Of a stretch of 33,772 bases of DNA, positions 32,190-33,772 are shown one piece after another. The notes beneath the pieces are model-generated. The model had not been told where the DNA came from. It did no database searches and saw nothing but the letters and a program-made list of their open reading frames with translations. Location of the stretch: assembly GCA_023418095.1 (NCBI GenBank), contig JAEZDL010000113.1, forward strand, positions 1 to 33,772, in the 5' to 3' direction. Numbering within the stretch: position 1 is the first letter of the stretch; the number at the start of each line of letters is the position of its first letter. Source of the stretch: Bacteroidota bacterium (GTDB taxonomy: Bacteria > Bacteroidota > Bacteroidia > Flavobacteriales_F > PHOS-HE28). Both the position numbers and the translations under genes were made by a program.

Positions 32190-32326
32190 TGCCACTAACG
32201 GGCCGCGTATTGGCGATGGGCGGGATTTTAGCACTGCCGTTCAATTGAATAACAGAAGTTGAATTTTGCACTTCCGTTGATACGAAGCCGTTCGCCCCGC
32301 CTATTGCCAATACGATGTTGGTGGCA
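32190..32326 (+). repeat. Cassette site B (attC-like palindrome)
   Basis: TGCCACTAAC (32190-32199) and GTTGGTGGCA (32317-32326) are the ends. The stem CGTATTGGCGATGGGCGGG pairs with CCCGCCTATTGCCAATACG with two mismatches, both G-T wobbles on the plus strand. The left side has about four extra bases between the AAC box and the stem compared with the right side. The inner loop of about 70 bases is AT-rich. Confidence 0.85.
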
Positions 32327-32332
32327 GGTGTT

Positions 32333-33046
32333 TTATTCACTCGTTACAAGTTTTGTCTTTGCTACATACCAAGGAACAGGTTCGCAACCATTGTTTTCAT
32401 CGTTTAAATAGTCAAGAACGTGTTTGGAATTTTTGTCACTGTCAAATAAACCAAATCTGTTCAAGATTAAATCATATTTGTCTGAAAGTTCTTTTCCAAT
32501 GTCGTGGCAATGAAATGTATGAAAATTTCCACCTATTTCAATTCCAATGTAGTCATAGCCCAAAAATTTTTCTTTGTCATTTTCTTCAATCGCTTTTAAA
32601 AGTGTCAAACGAAGTCCTATTTCTCCATTTTTTTCAGATTGTGGTTTAAACTCTTCAAGAATGTCCTTACGTTCGGTTTCGTTAAAGTATAAAGCCATTA
32701 CTTTTATGTTTCTTAAATGCGAAAAGAAATTGTTTTTATATTCCAAAGCTGTCTCAAGGTCTGTGAACACATTTATCCAACCAAGTTTATTCTCGTTGTG
32801 TTTGTTGTCAATCCAATTTCTAATGTTGTCTATTTGAGTGTCTGAAAATTGATAATTATTTTTTACTTCACTAATTTTTCTATTGTTGTCAGTAGTCCAA
32901 CTGTATGACCAATCGTCAACTATGTTCTCATTGATACACTCGCTACAAGTGTAAATTAAAGAACCCTTGTCGTCTCCATACGTTTTAGGTCTAAGTATTG
33001 TCAAGTAATATCCTCCTAAATAATATTTCATTTTAACGTCTGTCAT
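32333..33046 (-). CDS. Hypothetical protein (cassette gene 2)
   Basis: A 237-aa protein of no family I recognise (start at 33046; the ATG at 33031, MKYYLGGYYLTILRP, is also good). It is cytosolic, acidic and rich in Asn, Asp and Lys, matching its AT-rich DNA. Features seen: a C-S-E-C pair (residues 34-37) that could bind metal; a helical middle, NIRNWIDNKHNENKLGWIN; and a more structured C-terminal half, LGYDYIGIEIGGNFHTFHCH, with H-T-F-H-C-H followed by acidic and hydrophobic helices, ending EPVPWYVAKTKL. The His/Cys cluster could be a metal site, but nothing supports an enzyme call. It is 5 bp from site B and 25 bp from site C. Confidence 0.8.
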   Translation of the reverse strand: MTDVKMKYYLGGYYLTILRPKTYGDDKGSLIYTCSECINENIVDDWSYSWTTDNNRKISEVKNNYQFSDTQIDNIRNWIDNKHNENKLGWINVFTDLETALEYKNNFFSHLRNIKVMALYFNETERKDILEEFKPQSEKNGEIGLRLTLLKAIEENDKEKFLGYDYIGIEIGGNFHTFHCHDIGKELSDKYDLILNRFGLFDSDKNSKHVLDYLNDENNGCEPVPWYVAKTKLVTSE

Positions 33047-33071
33047 TGTCGTTTGGGGTGTCCGTTACACT

Positions 33072-33200
33072 TGCCACCAACGGGCCTGCGCTTGCCGCAG
33101 GCCGCCTTTCGTAATCTTGTTCCTGGACGAAATGTACAACCCTTCAACGGGAGGTGGTACCGGGACGAGGGCGGCTTGCGGCAAGCGCATGTTGGCGGCA
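33072..33200 (+). repeat. Cassette site C (attC-like palindrome)
   Basis: TGCCACCAAC (33072-33081) and GTTGGCGGCA (33191-33200) are the ends. The stem TGCGCTTGCCGCAGGCCGCC pairs with GGCGGCTTGCGGCAAGCGCA with one G-T wobble. The left side again has four extra bases (GGGCC against a single base). Inside, CTTGTTCC and GGGACGAG can extend the hairpin with wobble pairs. Confidence 0.85.
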
Positions 33201-33230
33201 GTTTATCCTGCTCTCAAGTGCATTCCAACT

Positions 33231-33623
33231 CTACAGGAGTGCTGCGTTTCCAGCTGATAAAGCATAAATCGCTACAAGTAGGTGGACGAGGATCACAATC
33301 GCGAAAGTCACGACGAGGAGGACAATGAATAATCGTGACTTCCAATGGAGTATGAATGGATGGTTATTCTTCCTAACAATCAAATCCAAAATCCAACCCG
33401 ATGTGTAAAGGAGATTCATCATGACCAAGGCACCTAAAAACATGATGATCAGAATGGCTGGAGACCCACCACCCCCTCCTTTGATCAAGAGACCTTGAAT
33501 CAGCGACAATAGAAGTACAAGTAATATGACGGCTAGATTGTATGGAATCCGCCGCAACTCCCACCAAAGAATCACCCTTTTCCAAGAGGTACTTGCAGTT
33601 TCGTGGCGCTGCCAGAAGCTCAT
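33231..33623 (-). CDS. Three-TM membrane protein (cassette gene 3)
   Basis: A 130-aa protein with hydrophobic segments at about 30-48 (LAVILLVLLLSLIQGLLI), 56-80 and 97-122. A short cytosolic start is rich in Trp and Arg (WWELRRIPYN), and a poly-Gly linker (G49-G53) separates TM1 from TM2. The W-x-x-R-R-x-P-Y-N motif before TM1 looks conserved-protein-like, but I cannot name a family. Its GC content is higher than in the first two cassette genes and it contains several GATC sites, so it may come from a different donor. It lies 30 bp from site C and 20 bp from site D. Confidence 0.75.
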   Translation of the reverse strand: MSFWQRHETASTSWKRVILWWELRRIPYNLAVILLVLLLSLIQGLLIKGGGGGSPAILIIMFLGALVMMNLLYTSGWILDLIVRKNNHPFILHWKSRLFIVLLVVTFAIVILVHLLVAIYALSAGNAALL

Positions 33624-33643
33624 CGAGGTTCTCTCTTTAGAAT

Positions 33644-33772
33644 TGCCGCCAACGTTTCGCAGCTAAACGTCGGCAGGTTTCCCGGGACCAGCATCGAAGC
33701 TCCGATCATTCAAGTTTACCACTTCTATTTCGATCGAAGAGTTGAGGGCCTGCTGGCGTTTAGGTGCTGTTA
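33644..33772 (+). repeat. Cassette site D (attC-like palindrome), cut by the window end
   Basis: TGCCGCCAAC (33644-33653) is the left end. The stem GCAGCTAAACGTCGGCAGG pairs with CCTGCTGGCGTTTAGGTGC with two wobbles and one G-G mismatch. The right end shows only GTTA (33769-33772), the first four bases of the expected GTTRGYGGCA box. Confidence 0.75.

Larger units (their letters stand above)
31421..33772. mobile_element. Integron-like gene cassette array (three cassettes, four attC-like sites, no integrase seen)
   Basis: Single genes alternate regularly with long imperfect palindromes: site A, GNAT gene, site B, unknown gene, site C, membrane protein gene, site D. All three genes are on the minus strand and each fills the space between two sites with gaps of 5-30 bp. 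The unit lengths, measured between right-end GTT boxes, are 710, 874 and 578 bp. The sites share TGCCRCYAAC at the left and GTTRGYGGCA at the right but have unrelated stems, as attC sites do. The ends do not fit the canonical integron core (GTTRRRY). GATC is absent from 31421 to 33289, unlike the backbone. The array continues past the window. Confidence 0.7.

Noticed and set aside
31421..33772. Canonical integron with standard attC sites
   Set aside because: The right boxes are GTTAGTG, GTTGGTG and GTTGGCG, which do not fit GTTRRRY, and no integrase gene is in the window, so only an integron-like call is made.
31421..33772. Palindromes as ordinary terminators of the cassette genes
   Set aside because: They have loops of 50-135 bases, no T-tract after the stem, conserved outer ends and an asymmetric spacer, none of which fits intrinsic terminators.

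Overview
The window looks like a Bacteroidota chromosome, most likely Flavobacteriales-like. It carries several hallmarks of that phylum: a PorE-like component of the type IX secretion system (T9SS), four secreted proteins with apparent T9SS type A or type B (CHU_C/gliding) C-terminal domains, AsmA and OmpA envelope proteins, PepSY-like and choice-of-anchor L domains, and a general lack of strong Shine-Dalgarno sequences. The backbone (1-31420) is moderately GC-rich and strikingly crowded with GATC tetramers, many of them CGATCG.

Layout. 1-3.0 kb: the end of an acyloxyacyl hydrolase, a GIN-domain (DUF2807) lipoprotein, a DUF72 protein with a small helical partner, and a periplasmic tandem OB-fold protein. 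3.0-10.5 kb (+): a dispersed hairpin repeat, a large AsmA protein with a coiled-coil tail, a PorE-like protein and a secreted lysyl-endopeptidase-like protease. 10.5-16.3 kb (-): TerC, a GT22-like membrane glycosyltransferase, an OmpA protein, an Smr-domain protein, and a secreted T9SS-type gene broken by one in-frame TAA. 16.4-21 kb: a small helical protein, an SdiA-regulated/PepSY-like protein, and a large surface protein with about nine repeats. 21-23.4 kb (+): a hypothetical protein, a second copy of the small helical protein, a DUF892 protein and a KGG stress protein, the last two each followed by a clear terminator. 23.6-29.1 kb: three secreted proteins (PhoX-like, choice-of-anchor L, and a large conserved-repeat T9SS protein). 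29.3-31.4 kb (+): a single-domain response regulator, a second copy of the hairpin repeat, panB, and an RluA-type pseudouridine synthase.

The most unusual part begins exactly at the RluA stop codon. From 31421 to the end there is a run of three one-gene units, all genes on the minus strand: a GNAT acetyltransferase, an unknown 237-aa protein and a three-TM membrane protein. They alternate with four long imperfect palindromes that share the ends TGCCRCYAAC and GTTRGYGGCA but have unrelated stems. This is the layout of an integron-like cassette array with attC-like sites, yet the ends do not fit the canonical GTTRRRY core and no integrase lies in the window. The first two units are AT-rich, and there is no GATC from about 31421 to 33289, so the array is foreign to its host. 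Nearly all stem mismatches are G-T wobbles when the plus strand folds, which suggests that one particular strand is the functional hairpin.

Secondary points of interest: the dispersed repeat with conserved arms and a variable hairpin (two copies 26.6 kb apart), a 34-bp duplication of the smr gene start placed either side of the broken secreted gene, and a roughly 240-residue C-terminal module with a duplicated NDRD repeat shared by the protease and the PhoX-like protein. All homology calls come from reading translated sequence against remembered family patterns; no database search was run.
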